64,000 bases of DNA from Micromonospora okii (GTDB taxonomy: Bacteria > Actinomycetota > Actinomycetes > Mycobacteriales > Micromonosporaceae). The stretch spans positions 164,812 to 228,811 of the forward strand of contig NZ_BBZF01000020.1 in NCBI RefSeq assembly GCF_020884795.1, read 5' to 3'. The position numbers and the translations under genes are program-made. Numbering within the stretch: position 1 is the first letter of the stretch; each line of letters begins with the position of its first letter. Positions 16,669 to 24,516 of this stretch are shown piece after piece. The notes under the pieces were generated by a model that searched no databases, was not told the DNA's origin, and saw only the letters and a list, made by a program, of their open reading frames with translations.

Positions 16669-16971
16669 TCAGGCGCTGCCGTCGGCGCCGCCGTCGTGCT
16701 GACCCGGCGTCGCCCCGCCGTCGGCCGGGCCTTCGGCGCTGCCGTCCGCCCCACCGTCGTGCTGACCGGGGGTGGCACCGCCGTCGGCCGGGCCCTCCGC
16801 GCTGCCGTCGGCGCCGCCGTCGTGCTGACCCGGCGTCGCGCCACCGTCGGCCGGGCCTTCGGCGCTGCCGTCCGCCCCACCGTCGTGCTGACCGGGGGTG
16901 GCACCGCCGTCGGCCGGGCCCTCCAGGTTGGCGCCGCCGCTGGTCTGGATGTCGTCGTCGTTGAGTGCCAT
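16669..16971 (-). CDS. Repeat peptide: 16-residue leader plus four identical 21-residue repeats
   Basis: 100 residues: a leader MALNDDDIQTSGGANL followed by four identical 21-residue units that run EGPADGGATPGQ then HDGGADGSA. The start ATG 16971 has GAGGGAG upstream. Each unit has three Asp, one His and no Lys, Arg, Cys or aromatic residue, so a folded domain is unlikely. The repeats differ in DNA only at synonymous positions, so the amino acid sequence is under selection. It is the first gene of an operon whose second gene is a JmjC oxygenase. A modified repeat peptide (RiPP-like) is an attractive but unproven reading; a disordered acidic protein is the alternative. Confidence 0.8.
   Translation of the reverse strand: MALNDDDIQTSGGANLEGPADGGATPGQHDGGADGSAEGPADGGATPGQHDGGADGSAEGPADGGATPGQHDGGADGSAEGPADGGATPGQHDGGADGSA
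16672..16923. repeat. Four 63-bp tandem repeats in A-B-A-B order inside the repeat-peptide gene
   Basis: The unit length is 63 bp. Copies 1 and 3 (16672 and 16798 starts) are nearly alike, copies 2 and 4 are alike, and A and B types differ at about eight positions, all at third codon positions of the peptide frame. This implies an old 63-bp duplication that diverged synonymously, followed by a more recent 126-bp duplication. Confidence 0.85.
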
Positions 16972-17214
16972 TCGGTGCTCCCTCGGTAGTGCTGCCCCGC
17001 CGTACGGCGGGGTCCGTCATGCGGCCGTGGTACCCCCGCCCGATCTGCTCTAACCACCGTAGTGCGCAGGTCACGCCCACATCACAGGTTCCCGGTACGG
17101 GACGGCGACGGACAGCGGGGGCGGGCGGCGGGCGGCGGGCGACAGGCGGCGGTGCCAGGATGGGAGGGAACCGACCGTGGGGGGACGGATGAGCGCGACA
17201 TCGGCGGCGGGCGC

Positions 17215-17970
17215 GTGATCCTCGTCGGCACCTCCGGCTGGCAGTACCGCGACTGGCGCGGCCGGTTCTACCCGGAGCGGCTGCCGCAGCGGCTCTGGTT
17301 GGAGCACTTCGCCGCCGGATTCGCCACGGTGGAGGTGAACAACGCCTTCTACCGGCTGCCGGAGCGGGAGACCTTCGCCACGTGGCGGGCCCGCACCCCC
17401 GACGACTTCTGCGTGGCGGTCAAGATGAGCCGCTACCTGACCCACGTCAAGCGGCTGCGCGACCCCGCCGAGCCGGTCGCCCGGTTCCTCGACCGGGCCA
17501 CGGCGCTCGGCGACCGGCTCGGGCCGGTCCTCGTGCAGCTCCCGCCGAACCTGCCGGCCGACCCCGACACCCTCGACGCCACGCTGCGCCGCTTCCCCGC
17601 CGACGTGCGGGTCGCGGTGGAGCCCCGCCACCCGAGCTGGTGGAACGACGCGACCCGCCGGGTGCTGGAGCGCCGCCGGGCCGCGCTGGTCTGGGCCGAC
17701 CGGCTCAGCCGGCCCGTCGCGCCGCTGTGGCGCACCACGGACTTCGGGTACCTGCGGCTGCACGAGGGCCGGGCCCGCCCGTGGCCCCGCTACGGCCGCG
17801 CCGCGCTCGCCGCCTGGGTGCGCCGGCTGACGCAGGCGTACGGGCCCGACGAGCCGGCGTACGTCTACTTCAACAACGACCCCGGCGGGGCGGCGATCGT
17901 CGACGCGGTCGCCTTCGCGGGGCTGGCCCACGCCGCCGGCCACGCCACGACCCGCGTCCCGCCGTCGTGA
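17215..17970 (+). CDS. DUF72 domain-containing protein (YecE-like)
   Basis: 251 residues from GTG 17215. The start ILVGTSGWQYRDWRGRFYP, the VEVNNAFYRLP and FCVAVKMSRYLTH segments and the late YVYFNNDPGGAAI are the conserved blocks of DUF72, a TIM-barrel protein of unknown activity often found with stress or DNA-repair genes. No upstream ATG or GTG in frame fits better. Stands alone; divergent from the repeat-peptide operon. Confidence 0.9.
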   Translation: MILVGTSGWQYRDWRGRFYPERLPQRLWLEHFAAGFATVEVNNAFYRLPERETFATWRARTPDDFCVAVKMSRYLTHVKRLRDPAEPVARFLDRATALGDRLGPVLVQLPPNLPADPDTLDATLRRFPADVRVAVEPRHPSWWNDATRRVLERRRAALVWADRLSRPVAPLWRTTDFGYLRLHEGRARPWPRYGRAALAAWVRRLTQAYGPDEPAYVYFNNDPGGAAIVDAVAFAGLAHAAGHATTRVPPS

Positions 17971-17996
17971 CCGGGCCGGGCCCGCCGGCCCACGCC

Positions 17997-18061
17997 GGGC
18001 GGGCGCGGCGGGCGGGCGCGGCGGGCGGGCGCGGCGGGCGGGCGCGGCGGGCGGGCGCGGC
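17997..18061. repeat. Five perfect 13-bp GC tandem repeats
   Basis: The unit GGGCGGGCGCGGC occurs five times head to tail without error between the convergent DUF72 and DUF2267 genes. It has no coding signal. Perfect copies suggest recent slippage, so it could vary between strains. Confidence 0.9.
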
Positions 18062-18108
18062 GACCCACGTCTGGGCGGGCACGCCGGCCGGGCCGGCGCG
18101 GCGGTCGG

Positions 18109-18537
18109 TCAGGGAATCATGTGGACCAGGTCCTTCGGCATGGCGGACCGGACGTCCTCCCACTCCCCATGGGTGACGTGCCGACGCAGGGTGTCCAGCA
18201 CGACTTGGACCACCCGCTCCGGGCCGCCCTCCACGTCGTACGGGAAGCCCTGGCGGACCTCGTAGAGAAAGTCGTCCCGGTTCAGCTTGATCGGCACGTC
18301 CGACGGCTGCCAGCCGTCGAAGTAGATCCCCCGCAGCAGCACGGGAAGCTGCGCGGAGAACTCGACGCTCTCCTGCACCGGCAACCGGTCGCGCAGCAGG
18401 TGCAACACCGTGCGCAGCGCCGCGTACGACTGGTTGCGCTGCTCCTTCGGCCAGCCGTACGCCGCCTCGATGTCCTTGAGGATCAGGTTGGTCTTGTCCA
18501 GCGAGGACTCGAACGCCGAGATCAACTGCTCAGCCAT
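18109..18537 (-). CDS. DUF2267 domain-containing protein
   Basis: 142 residues from ATG 18537 (MAEQLISAFE). The pattern SYAALRTVLHLLRDRLPVQE, then FSAQLPVLLRGIYFDGW and DDFLYEVRQGF is the DUF2267 helical repeat family, common in actinobacteria and often stress related. Upstream extension to 18693 is low-complexity and was rejected. No operon partner; the next gene rightward is divergent. Confidence 0.88.
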   Translation of the reverse strand: MAEQLISAFESSLDKTNLILKDIEAAYGWPKEQRNQSYAALRTVLHLLRDRLPVQESVEFSAQLPVLLRGIYFDGWQPSDVPIKLNRDDFLYEVRQGFPYDVEGGPERVVQVVLDTLRRHVTHGEWEDVRSAMPKDLVHMIP

Positions 18538-18948
18538 CTGGCCACCCCCGTAGCTCGTCGTGCCACCGTCGGTCGTCGTCGCGGCGCGGCGGCCCGGCCG
18601 GGCCCCGCCACTGCCCGGTGACGCTGACCCGACCGGGCCGCGCCACCGCGCGTCGGGGGCCGGCCGACCCGACCACGCGCAGCACGCCGCCACGCCGCCG
18701 AGCCGCCGTGTCCCGAACCGTCATCGCTTTCGCACCTTTCGTCCCGTGTGGGCCGTCGCGCCCGTCGTCCCCGCCGACCGGCCACGGACCACGGACACGC
18801 CCATGCTCTGCCGGGCGAGGATGACCCCGCCTCACCCGCTCCGGACGACTTCCGGCCGGAGCCCTAGGGGAACCCGGCCGGGAAGATCAGGGATGCGCCG
18901 GGGCCGGACGGACACCCCCGGGGGCCTCCGATCCCTACGCTGTACGGC
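18538..18948. other. Divergent intergenic region with a leaderless-type promoter
   Basis: About 410 bases between the DUF2267 gene and the ABC operon with no convincing ORF. At the right end TACGCT (18936-18941) sits seven bases before the GTG at 18949, the spacing of a -10 box for a leaderless mRNA. No good -35 hexamer is seen at 16-18 bases. GAAAGGTGCGAAAGCGAT near 18725-18742 on the minus strand side is a local A-rich patch. Confidence 0.5.
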
Positions 18949-19863
18949 GTGACACTCATCGCGACCGAGTCGCTGACGAAGACGTACGGGGGTGGGGTCA
19001 CGGCGTTGGCCGACCTGACCGTCGCGGTCGAGCCGGGGATCATCGGGCTCGTCGGCGCCAACGGCGCCGGCAAGTCGACCCTGATCAAGATCCTGCTCGG
19101 CCTGCTCGCCCCGACCAGCGGCCGGGTCCGGGTGCTCGGCCTCGACCCCACCGCCGACTCCGCGCGGGTCCGCGCCCGGGTCGGCTACATGCCCGAGCAC
19201 GACGCCCTGCCACCGGACCTCTCCGCCGCGGAGCTGGTCACCCACCTCGGCCAGATCAGCGGCCTGCCGCGTACGGTCGCCCGGGAGCGGGCCTCCGAGG
19301 CGCTGCGGCACGTCGGGCTCTACGAGGAGCGCTACCGCCCGGTCGGCGGCTACTCCACGGGCATGAAGCAGCGGGTCAAGCTCGCCCAGGCCCTCGTGCA
19401 CGACCCCGACCTGCTGCTGCTGGACGAGCCGACCAACGGCCTCGACCCGGCCGGCCGGGACGCCATGCTGGCGCTGGTGCACCGCATCGGCACCGAGTTC
19501 GGCATCTCCGTGCTGGTCTGCTCGCACCTGCTCGGCGAGGTGGAACGGATCTGCGACACCCTCGTCGCCATCGACGGCGGGCGGCTGCTGCGCGCCGACC
19601 ACATCTCCGCCATGACCTCCGCCACCGACGTGCTCGCCGTGGAGGTCAGCGAGGGCACGGAGGAGCTGGCCGCGCGGCTGGCCGCGCTCGACCTGCCGGT
19701 CCGCCGGGACGGGCGGCTGCTGCTCGTCGAGCTCGCCGACGACGCCACCTACGACCTGATCCTCGGCGCGGTCGCCGAACTGGACCTGCCGCTGCACCGG
19801 CTGGACCAGCGCCGGCACCGGGTGGCCGAACTCTTCGCCACGAGGGAGCCCAGTCATGCCTGA
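18949..19863 (+). CDS. ABC transporter ATP-binding protein
   Basis: 304 residues from GTG 18949. Walker A GANGAGKST, signature GYSTGMKQR (variant of LSGGQ with STGMKQ), Walker B LLLLDEPTNG and the H-loop CSHLL are all present. The STGMKQR form is typical of ABC-2 exporters of the NatA/drug-resistance kind. The C-terminal 80 residues form an accessory domain. First gene of a four-gene operon with two ATPases and two permeases; overlaps the next gene by eight bases. Confidence 0.93.
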   Translation: MTLIATESLTKTYGGGVTALADLTVAVEPGIIGLVGANGAGKSTLIKILLGLLAPTSGRVRVLGLDPTADSARVRARVGYMPEHDALPPDLSAAELVTHLGQISGLPRTVARERASEALRHVGLYEERYRPVGGYSTGMKQRVKLAQALVHDPDLLLLDEPTNGLDPAGRDAMLALVHRIGTEFGISVLVCSHLLGEVERICDTLVAIDGGRLLRADHISAMTSATDVLAVEVSEGTEELAARLAALDLPVRRDGRLLLVELADDATYDLILGAVAELDLPLHRLDQRRHRVAELFATREPSHA

Positions 19864-20731
19864 GCCGACCGGCGTCATCCACGACATCGGCTACCAGCGT
19901 TACACCGGCCCCCGACTGGGCCGCCGGGCCGTCTTCGGCGCGCTCTACCTGCACGGCCTGCGGACGGCGTTCGGGCTGGGGCGCAGCGCGAAAGCCAAGA
20001 TCTTCCCCTGGCTGGTGCTCGGCATCGTCACGCTGGTCGCCGCCGCCGCCACCGCCGTGCGCAGCCAGATCGGCGAGGTGGTGATGACGTACGCCCAGTT
20101 CGCCGACAACATGAGCTGGCTGGTCATCTTCTTCGTCGCGGTGGTCGCGCCCGAACTGGTCTCCCGCGACCTGCGCAGCGGCGTGCTGCCGCTCTACTTC
20201 TCCCGGCCGCTGCCACGCTCGGACTACCCGCTGGCCAAGCTGCTGGCGCTGGCGACCGCGCTGTGGTTGCTGCTCGGGGGGCCGCAGCTCCTGATGTTCC
20301 TGGGCGCCGCCTTCACCGGCGGCGAGGGCATGGGCGGGGTCTGGGACGAGCTGCTCGACCTGCTGCCGGGCCTGCTCTACGCCGGGCTGTGGGCGGTGGT
20401 CTTCGCCTCGGTCGGGCTGCTGGTCGCCTCCCTCACCGGCAAGCGGGCGTTCGCGGCCGGCGGGATCGTGGCCGTGTTCCTGATGACCACGCCGATCGTC
20501 GGCGTCCTGTCCATCATGCCCTCCCGGGCGGTCAACGAGCTGGCCTTCCTCGCCTCGCCGTCGACGCTGGTGGGCGGCGTGGGCGGGTGGGCGCTCGGCG
20601 ACCTGCTGGGGCCCCAGGCCCCGGTTCCGATCGGCGGCTTCGGTCCCGTCTACGCGGTCGCCGCCGTGCTCCTCGTGGCCGGCTGCGTCGCCCTGCTGCT
20701 GCTGCGATACCGGAAGGTGGCCGCCCGATGA
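19856..20731 (+). CDS. ABC-2 type transporter permease
   Basis: 291 residues with six hydrophobic segments, among them WLVLGIVTLVAAAATAV, WLVIFFVAVVAPELV, LALATALWLLLGG, LLYAGLWAVVFASVGLLVASL, GGIVAVFLMTTPIVGVL and VYAVAAVLLVAGCVALLLL. The motif RDLRSGVLPLYFSRPLPRSDY is the cytoplasmic helix loop seen in ABC-2 permeases that pair with NatA-like ATPases. Overlaps the upstream ATPase and the downstream ATPase (ATGA). Confidence 0.9.
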   Translation: MPEPTGVIHDIGYQRYTGPRLGRRAVFGALYLHGLRTAFGLGRSAKAKIFPWLVLGIVTLVAAAATAVRSQIGEVVMTYAQFADNMSWLVIFFVAVVAPELVSRDLRSGVLPLYFSRPLPRSDYPLAKLLALATALWLLLGGPQLLMFLGAAFTGGEGMGGVWDELLDLLPGLLYAGLWAVVFASVGLLVASLTGKRAFAAGGIVAVFLMTTPIVGVLSIMPSRAVNELAFLASPSTLVGGVGGWALGDLLGPQAPVPIGGFGPVYAVAAVLLVAGCVALLLLRYRKVAAR

Positions 20732-21687
20732 CCACGATCAGCGTCGACCAGGCGGCGGGGACACCGACCACCGTCACCAGCACCCTCGACCTCGCGGGCG
20801 TCTCCCGCTGGTACGGCAACGTGGTGGCGGTCAACGACGTCAGCATGAGCCTCGGCCCCGGCGTCACCGGGTTGCTCGGCCCGAACGGCGCGGGCAAGAC
20901 GACGCTGCTGCACATGATGGCGGGCTTCCTGGCCCCGTCGCGCGGGGTGGTCACCCTCGACGGCCGGCCCACCTGGCGCAACCCGGAGGTCTACCGCCGG
21001 CTCGGCCTGGTCAGCGAGCGGGAGGCGGTGCACACCTTCCTCACCGCCTACGAGTTCGTGCTGGCCAGCGCGAAGCTGCACCGGCTGCCGGACCCGACGG
21101 CGGCGGCCCGCCGGGCGATCGCCCTGGTGGAGCTGGAGGGCGCGCAGGACCGCCGGATCGGCACGTACTCGAAGGGTATGCGCCAGCGCGCCCGGGTGGC
21201 CGCCGCGCTGGTGCACGAGCCGCAGGTGCTGCTGCTCGACGAGCCGTTCAACGGCATGGACCCGCGCCAGCGGCTGCACATGATGGAGCTGCTGCACCGC
21301 CTCGGCGACGCCGGCCGCACCATCCTGTTCAGCTCGCACATCCTGGAGGAGGTCGAGCAGGTCTCCGGCACCGTCCAGGTGATGGTCGCCGGCCGGCTGG
21401 CTGCCTCCGGCGACTTCCGCACCATCCGCCGGCTGATGACCAACCGGCCGCACGTCTTCACCGTGCACTCCACCGACGACCGGGCGCTCGCCGTGGCGCT
21501 GATGGCCGAGGCGTCGGTGACGGGTGTCGAGCTGGACCGCGCCGGGTTGACGGTGCGCGCCGGCGACTACGGCGCGTTCACCCGCGTCCTGCCGAAGATC
21601 GCCCTGCGGGAGGGCGTCCGGGTGCGCCAGCTGGTGCCCCAGGACGAGTCCCTGGAGAGCGTCTTCTCCTACCTGGTGGAGGCCTGA
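20728..21687 (+). CDS. ABC transporter ATP-binding protein
   Basis: 319 residues from ATG 20728, which overlaps the permease stop. Walker A GPNGAGKTT, signature TYSKGMRQRARVA, Walker B LLLLDEPFNGMD, H-loop FSSHILEEVEQ. A paralogue of the first ATPase in the operon. The pair of ATPases with the pair of permeases suggests a heterotypic exporter or two coupled exporters. Substrate unknown. Confidence 0.93.
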   Translation: MTTISVDQAAGTPTTVTSTLDLAGVSRWYGNVVAVNDVSMSLGPGVTGLLGPNGAGKTTLLHMMAGFLAPSRGVVTLDGRPTWRNPEVYRRLGLVSEREAVHTFLTAYEFVLASAKLHRLPDPTAAARRAIALVELEGAQDRRIGTYSKGMRQRARVAAALVHEPQVLLLDEPFNGMDPRQRLHMMELLHRLGDAGRTILFSSHILEEVEQVSGTVQVMVAGRLAASGDFRTIRRLMTNRPHVFTVHSTDDRALAVALMAEASVTGVELDRAGLTVRAGDYGAFTRVLPKIALREGVRVRQLVPQDESLESVFSYLVEA

Positions 21688-21691
21688 ACCC

Positions 21692-22402
21692 ATGTCTACC
21701 GTTTCCTGGATCACCCTGCGCGGGCTGTTCGGGCGTCGCCGGTTCCTCCTGCTGCTGCCGCTGCCCCTGCTGCTGGTGCTGCTGGCGGTGCTCTCCCGGT
21801 CGCTCGGGGTGGACGCGGACGACTGGGGCCCGCCGGTGCTGGTCGGGCTCGGCCTGGCCGTGGTGCTCCCGGTCGTCGCCCTGATCGTCGGCACCGGCGT
21901 GCTCGGCGCCGAGATCGACGACGGCACGGTCGTGCACATCCTGACCAAGCCGCTGCCGCGCTGGCAGATCGTGCTGCCCAAGCTGGCGGTGGCCGCCGGC
22001 GTCAGCGCGGTCACCGTCGCCGTGCCGCTCTTCGTCGCCGGCAGGCTGGCCGACTCCGTACGCCTCGGCCTGTCGCTCGCCGCCGCGTCGGCGGTCGGTG
22101 CGCTGGCGTACTCGGCGCTGTTCCTGGCGCTCAGCCTGCTGACCCGCCGGCCGGTGCTGCTCGGCCTGGTCTACGTGCTGATCTGGGAGGGGCTGCTCAG
22201 CAGCTTCGTCAGCGGCACCAGGGTGCTCTCCATCCAGCAGTACGTGATCGCCCTCGCCGACCGGCTCGCCCCCACGGAGCTGTTGCACGGCGACGTCTCG
22301 GTCCCGGTGGCGGCGGTGATGACCGCGCTGATCAGCGTGGGCTTCACCGTGCTGGCGGTGGACCGGCTCCGCTCGTTCAGCGTGGCCGGCGAAACGAGCT
22401 GA
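21692..22402 (+). CDS. ABC transporter permease
   Basis: 236 residues with about six membrane segments (LLLLPLPLLLVLLAVL, LVGLGLAVVLPVVALIVGTG, VAAGVSAVTVAVPLFVAG, LAAASAVGALAYSALFLALSLL, VLLGLVYVLIWEGLL, VAAVMTALISVGFTVLAV). EIDDGTVVHILTKPLPRWQ is the same ABC-2 loop as in the first permease. Starts four bases after the second ATPase and ends the operon; a large palindrome follows. Confidence 0.9.
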   Translation: MSTVSWITLRGLFGRRRFLLLLPLPLLLVLLAVLSRSLGVDADDWGPPVLVGLGLAVVLPVVALIVGTGVLGAEIDDGTVVHILTKPLPRWQIVLPKLAVAAGVSAVTVAVPLFVAGRLADSVRLGLSLAAASAVGALAYSALFLALSLLTRRPVLLGLVYVLIWEGLLSSFVSGTRVLSIQQYVIALADRLAPTELLHGDVSVPVAAVMTALISVGFTVLAVDRLRSFSVAGETS

Positions 22403-22428
22403 CCGGCGGGCACGACCGGCCCTCAGCC

Positions 22429-22490
22429 CGTTGATCAAGAGGTTTGCGTCACCGGGGATCGCCCCACTGACGCAAACCTCTTGATCAACG
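22429..22490. repeat. Perfect 23-bp inverted repeat, dispersed palindrome and likely terminator
   Basis: Arms 22429-22451 and 22468-22490 are perfect inverted repeats around a 16-base loop; the arm core is TTGATCAAGAGGTTTGCGTC. The element ends the ABC operon and shares its arm with the copy at 10,435-10,490. I associate this sequence with Micromonospora intergenic regions from memory. It is the last clearly host feature before the mobile element. Confidence 0.8.
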
Positions 22491-22541
22491 CCCCGGCTCC
22501 GTGCGGGCGGCGTCGAGGCGGGCTGAGGCCAACCGCGCTGC

Positions 22542-22596
22542 ATGTCGGCGACGTGGGGTGGTCCCGGGATGGGGGAAGGCGCGATGTCGCCGACAT
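22542..22596. repeat. Inverted repeat near the host/element boundary
   Basis: ATGTCGGCGAC (22542-22552) pairs with GTCGCCGACAT (22586-22596), and the right arm is itself part of a palindrome (CGATGTCG and CCGACATCG). The 22,491-22,628 stretch otherwise shows no gene. Could be another host palindrome or part of an attachment region. Confidence 0.5.
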
Positions 22597-22628
22597 CGAG
22601 TCGATCAAGGGGGCAGGCCGACCTCAGG

Positions 22629-22757
22629 CGGTCAGGAGGGACTGGAGGCGCTGGCCGTTGCGCTGCGCGTAGTCCCGATAACAGTTGTCTAGAGCGCAGT
22701 TGGCGGTGTACAGAGGGCTGTTTTCCCAGGAGACGCCAGAGCGATCCTGCCAGGTTT
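22629..22757 (-). pseudogene. Start-less open frame of 42 codons at element left edge
   Basis: Reading leftward from a TAA at 22757 to a TGA at 22629, the frame gives TWQDRSGVSWENSPLYTAN then CALDNCYRDYAQRNGQRLQS and LLTA. It has no ATG, GTG or TTG start. The protein-like composition and its place at the host/element boundary suggest the 3' remnant of a gene cut by insertion or deletion. The family is not recognised, and chance is possible. Confidence 0.3.
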
Positions 22758-22764
22758 ATCGGCA

Positions 22765-23205
22765 CTACTTGAGGGCTCCGTTATGGCTGGCCCGAGCCTG
22801 CGGCACCCGGTGACAGTCCAACCGCACGACGGTCTTGCCGAAGGGAACGGTGTCCTCGCCGACCCCGTCCTCCCACCACCCACGCTCCTCGTCCTCACGG
22901 GCCTGCTGCTCGCGGATTCCCTCCTCCGTCTCGAAGCGCAGGCGACGGAGTTCCGCCTCGGCAGTCGAGGCGCGGAGCTCAGCAGCCCGGACGTCCTGCT
23001 CCAGGCGAGCCACACTGATCCGGTGACTCGCCAGGGCAGCGATCATGGTAGCCGTGAGAAAAACCGGCATGCCTGCCTCAACGATCGCCTCTGGTGTGTC
23101 CCAGGCCGAGACGATGTCGCCGGCTCGCATGGTGACGAGGCCAGCGGCGATGAGGGTGGCGGCGAGGCGGGCGAACCGATAGATCGAGAGGTGGTGAGGG
23201 TGCAT
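22765..23205 (-). CDS. Membrane-anchored coiled-coil protein
   Basis: 146 residues from ATG 23205. Two N-terminal hydrophobic segments (ARLAATLIAAGLVTM and VEAGMPVFLTATMIAALA) are followed by a coiled coil (LEQDVRAAELRASTAEAEL) and a charged C-terminus. The last gene of the leftward transfer arm, next to the element edge. Small membrane proteins of this type are common in the transfer regions of actinomycete conjugative elements, but I recognise no family. Confidence 0.65.
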   Translation of the reverse strand: MHPHHLSIYRFARLAATLIAAGLVTMRAGDIVSAWDTPEAIVEAGMPVFLTATMIAALASHRISVARLEQDVRAAELRASTAEAELRRLRFETEEGIREQQAREDEERGWWEDGVGEDTVPFGKTVVRLDCHRVPQARASHNGALK

Positions 23206-23345
23206 GGGGGTGATCAGCTCCGATCGGTCGTGCAGGAGGGGCGATCGGAGGTCGGGGGTTGCGGTCGCCCGTCCTCCTGCCGGGGCCCGGTGTGGTCACG
23301 GGGGCCGGCGCGTGCCCGCCGCAAGGGCTGGCGGGCGCGGGTGAC

Positions 23346-23732
23346 TCAGGCGGGGCCGGGGTCGATGCAGGTGTGCTGGCTGGGCAGGGTGGATCGGGGG
23401 CGGGTGTGCCCGAGCCGGGCCACGGCGTGGTCGTCGCTGGCCTGTGCTGCGGTGGCGCCCGCCAGCTCGTGGGCGGGGTGGGCGGGCTGGTGCTGCCCTC
23501 GGGTGGCCTGCTCGCCGGCGGGGTGGCCGGAGGTGTCGGGGCATCCGGTGTCGGCGCGGGTGTCACCGTCCGGCTCGGGCAGCGCCTGGTCGACGGTGCC
23601 GAGGTCGCCCGGCTGCTCGGCGACGGGTCGCTCGTCGGCGTGCAGGGTGCCGCCGAGGCCGGTCCAGGCGGCGGCGGTGATGGCGCCGGCCAGGAGCCAG
23701 CGGCGGAGTCGAGTCGTGATGATGGCCAACAC
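23346..23732 (-). CDS. Putative secreted Pro/Thr-rich protein, start uncertain
   Basis: 128 residues if it starts at GTG 23732. The frame then opens with a signal-peptide-like stretch (TTRLRRWLLAGAITAAAWTGL) followed by a hydrophilic, low-complexity mature part rich in Asp, Pro and His with two Cys. A GGGGGAGG tract overlaps this GTG, so the true start may be a few codons later (TTG 23729 or an ATC). An open frame extends up to 23852. No family recognised. Confidence 0.42.
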   Translation of the reverse strand: MLAIITTRLRRWLLAGAITAAAWTGLGGTLHADERPVAEQPGDLGTVDQALPEPDGDTRADTGCPDTSGHPAGEQATRGQHQPAHPAHELAGATAAQASDDHAVARLGHTRPRSTLPSQHTCIDPGPA

Positions 23733-23852
23733 CTCCCCCAGGTGCTGTTGTGGCAGTCCCGTCAAGCAGACCGCCGGCAGGTCATACCGTCGCGCAGGGC
23801 GAGGCATGTAGCAAGCATGATCCGCGCCGTGCGAACAGCCATCGTCGTACAC

Positions 23853-24213
23853 GAGTGCGAAAATTGCACGGGTGGCGACGGTGGATGTTCGGGCAGCTAC
23901 GGAGATCGGTCTCTATTTGACCTGCTTGAGTGGATCTACCCGCCCGCAACGTCCACATAGTACAGAACCTCCCGATTCCCGGATCACGCGAAAGTGATTC
24001 ATGCACCGGCATGAGTAGGCCGGCCACCCGAGATGAGTAGCCGGCCTACTTGCAGCTTGGGCTCAGTGTGCGTCGCGGCGCACCCGAGCAAACGGGTTCT
24101 ACGCCCGGCACCGGTGGTCCGCCAGCAGGCGCGGCTAGTGCCAGCGCAGGCCTGACCCCGGATGCGCGACCGCCCCCGGCCGGCGTGGTCGGGGGCGGTG
24201 CTCTGCGCGGGGG
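23853..24213. other. Intergenic region, relatively AT-rich, with a terminator
   Basis: About 360 bases without a convincing gene. The part 23,860-24,010 is clearly less GC-rich than its surroundings, as promoter regions in this genome often are. A perfect hairpin lies at 24014-24050. The remaining 24,051-24,213 shows only shadow frames. Confidence 0.5.
24014..24050. terminator. Perfect 11-bp hairpin
   Basis: AGTAGGCCGGC (24014-24024) pairs exactly with GCCGGCCTACT (24040-24050) around a 15-base loop. Located downstream of the leftward gene 24,214-24,465, it fits a terminator for the transfer arm, or a protein-binding palindrome. Confidence 0.6.
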
Positions 24214-24465
24214 TCAGCGGCGGCGGCGTAGCAGGTTCATCAGCCGGCGCCCGGGGCGGTGTCGTTTCCCGCTGCCGCCGCAGGCGTGGCAGTCTCGCCA
24301 GTGCTGCCCGTCCGGGCCCATGTGGATGCCGCCGCCCTCGCAGCGGGTGCACCGGCCGTACGGCCAGATCAGGCACTCGGCGACGTAGAGGGCGGCGAGT
24401 CCGAGAATGACCAGCGCGACCGTGCCGGTGCCGGGCGGTAGAGGGTCGAGCGACAGGATGGGCAT
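24214..24465 (-). CDS. Small membrane protein with DnaJ-type zinc ribbon
   Basis: 83 residues. One membrane helix near the N-terminus (TVALVILGLAALYVAECLI) is followed by CTRCEGGG and CHACGGSG, a four-Cys zinc site like that of DnaJ, then an Arg-rich tail (LMNLLRRRR). It would face the cytoplasm with its zinc site. It lies just past the clt-like repeats, the usual place for small spread-type genes of actinomycete plasmids. Exact role unknown. Confidence 0.72.
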   Translation of the reverse strand: MPILSLDPLPPGTGTVALVILGLAALYVAECLIWPYGRCTRCEGGGIHMGPDGQHWRDCHACGGSGKRHRPGRRLMNLLRRRR

Positions 24466-24516
24466 GGGGGCCTCCAGGCGGGGGTTTCGGGGGGTTGGGT
24501 GAGCCTGCCCGGAAAC

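Noticed and set aside
16672-16923. CRISPR array at the 63-bp repeats
   Set aside because: The repeats touch head to tail with no unique spacers and lie inside a coding frame; no cas genes are in the window.
22403-22764. tRNA gene as attachment site at the element left end
   Set aside because: No T-loop GTTCRANNC with matching acceptor stem could be found there or elsewhere in the window.
23078-23566. 162-codon minus-strand Pro-rich frame
   Set aside because: Overlaps the membrane coiled-coil gene and the secreted-protein frame; product is Pro/Arg low complexity.
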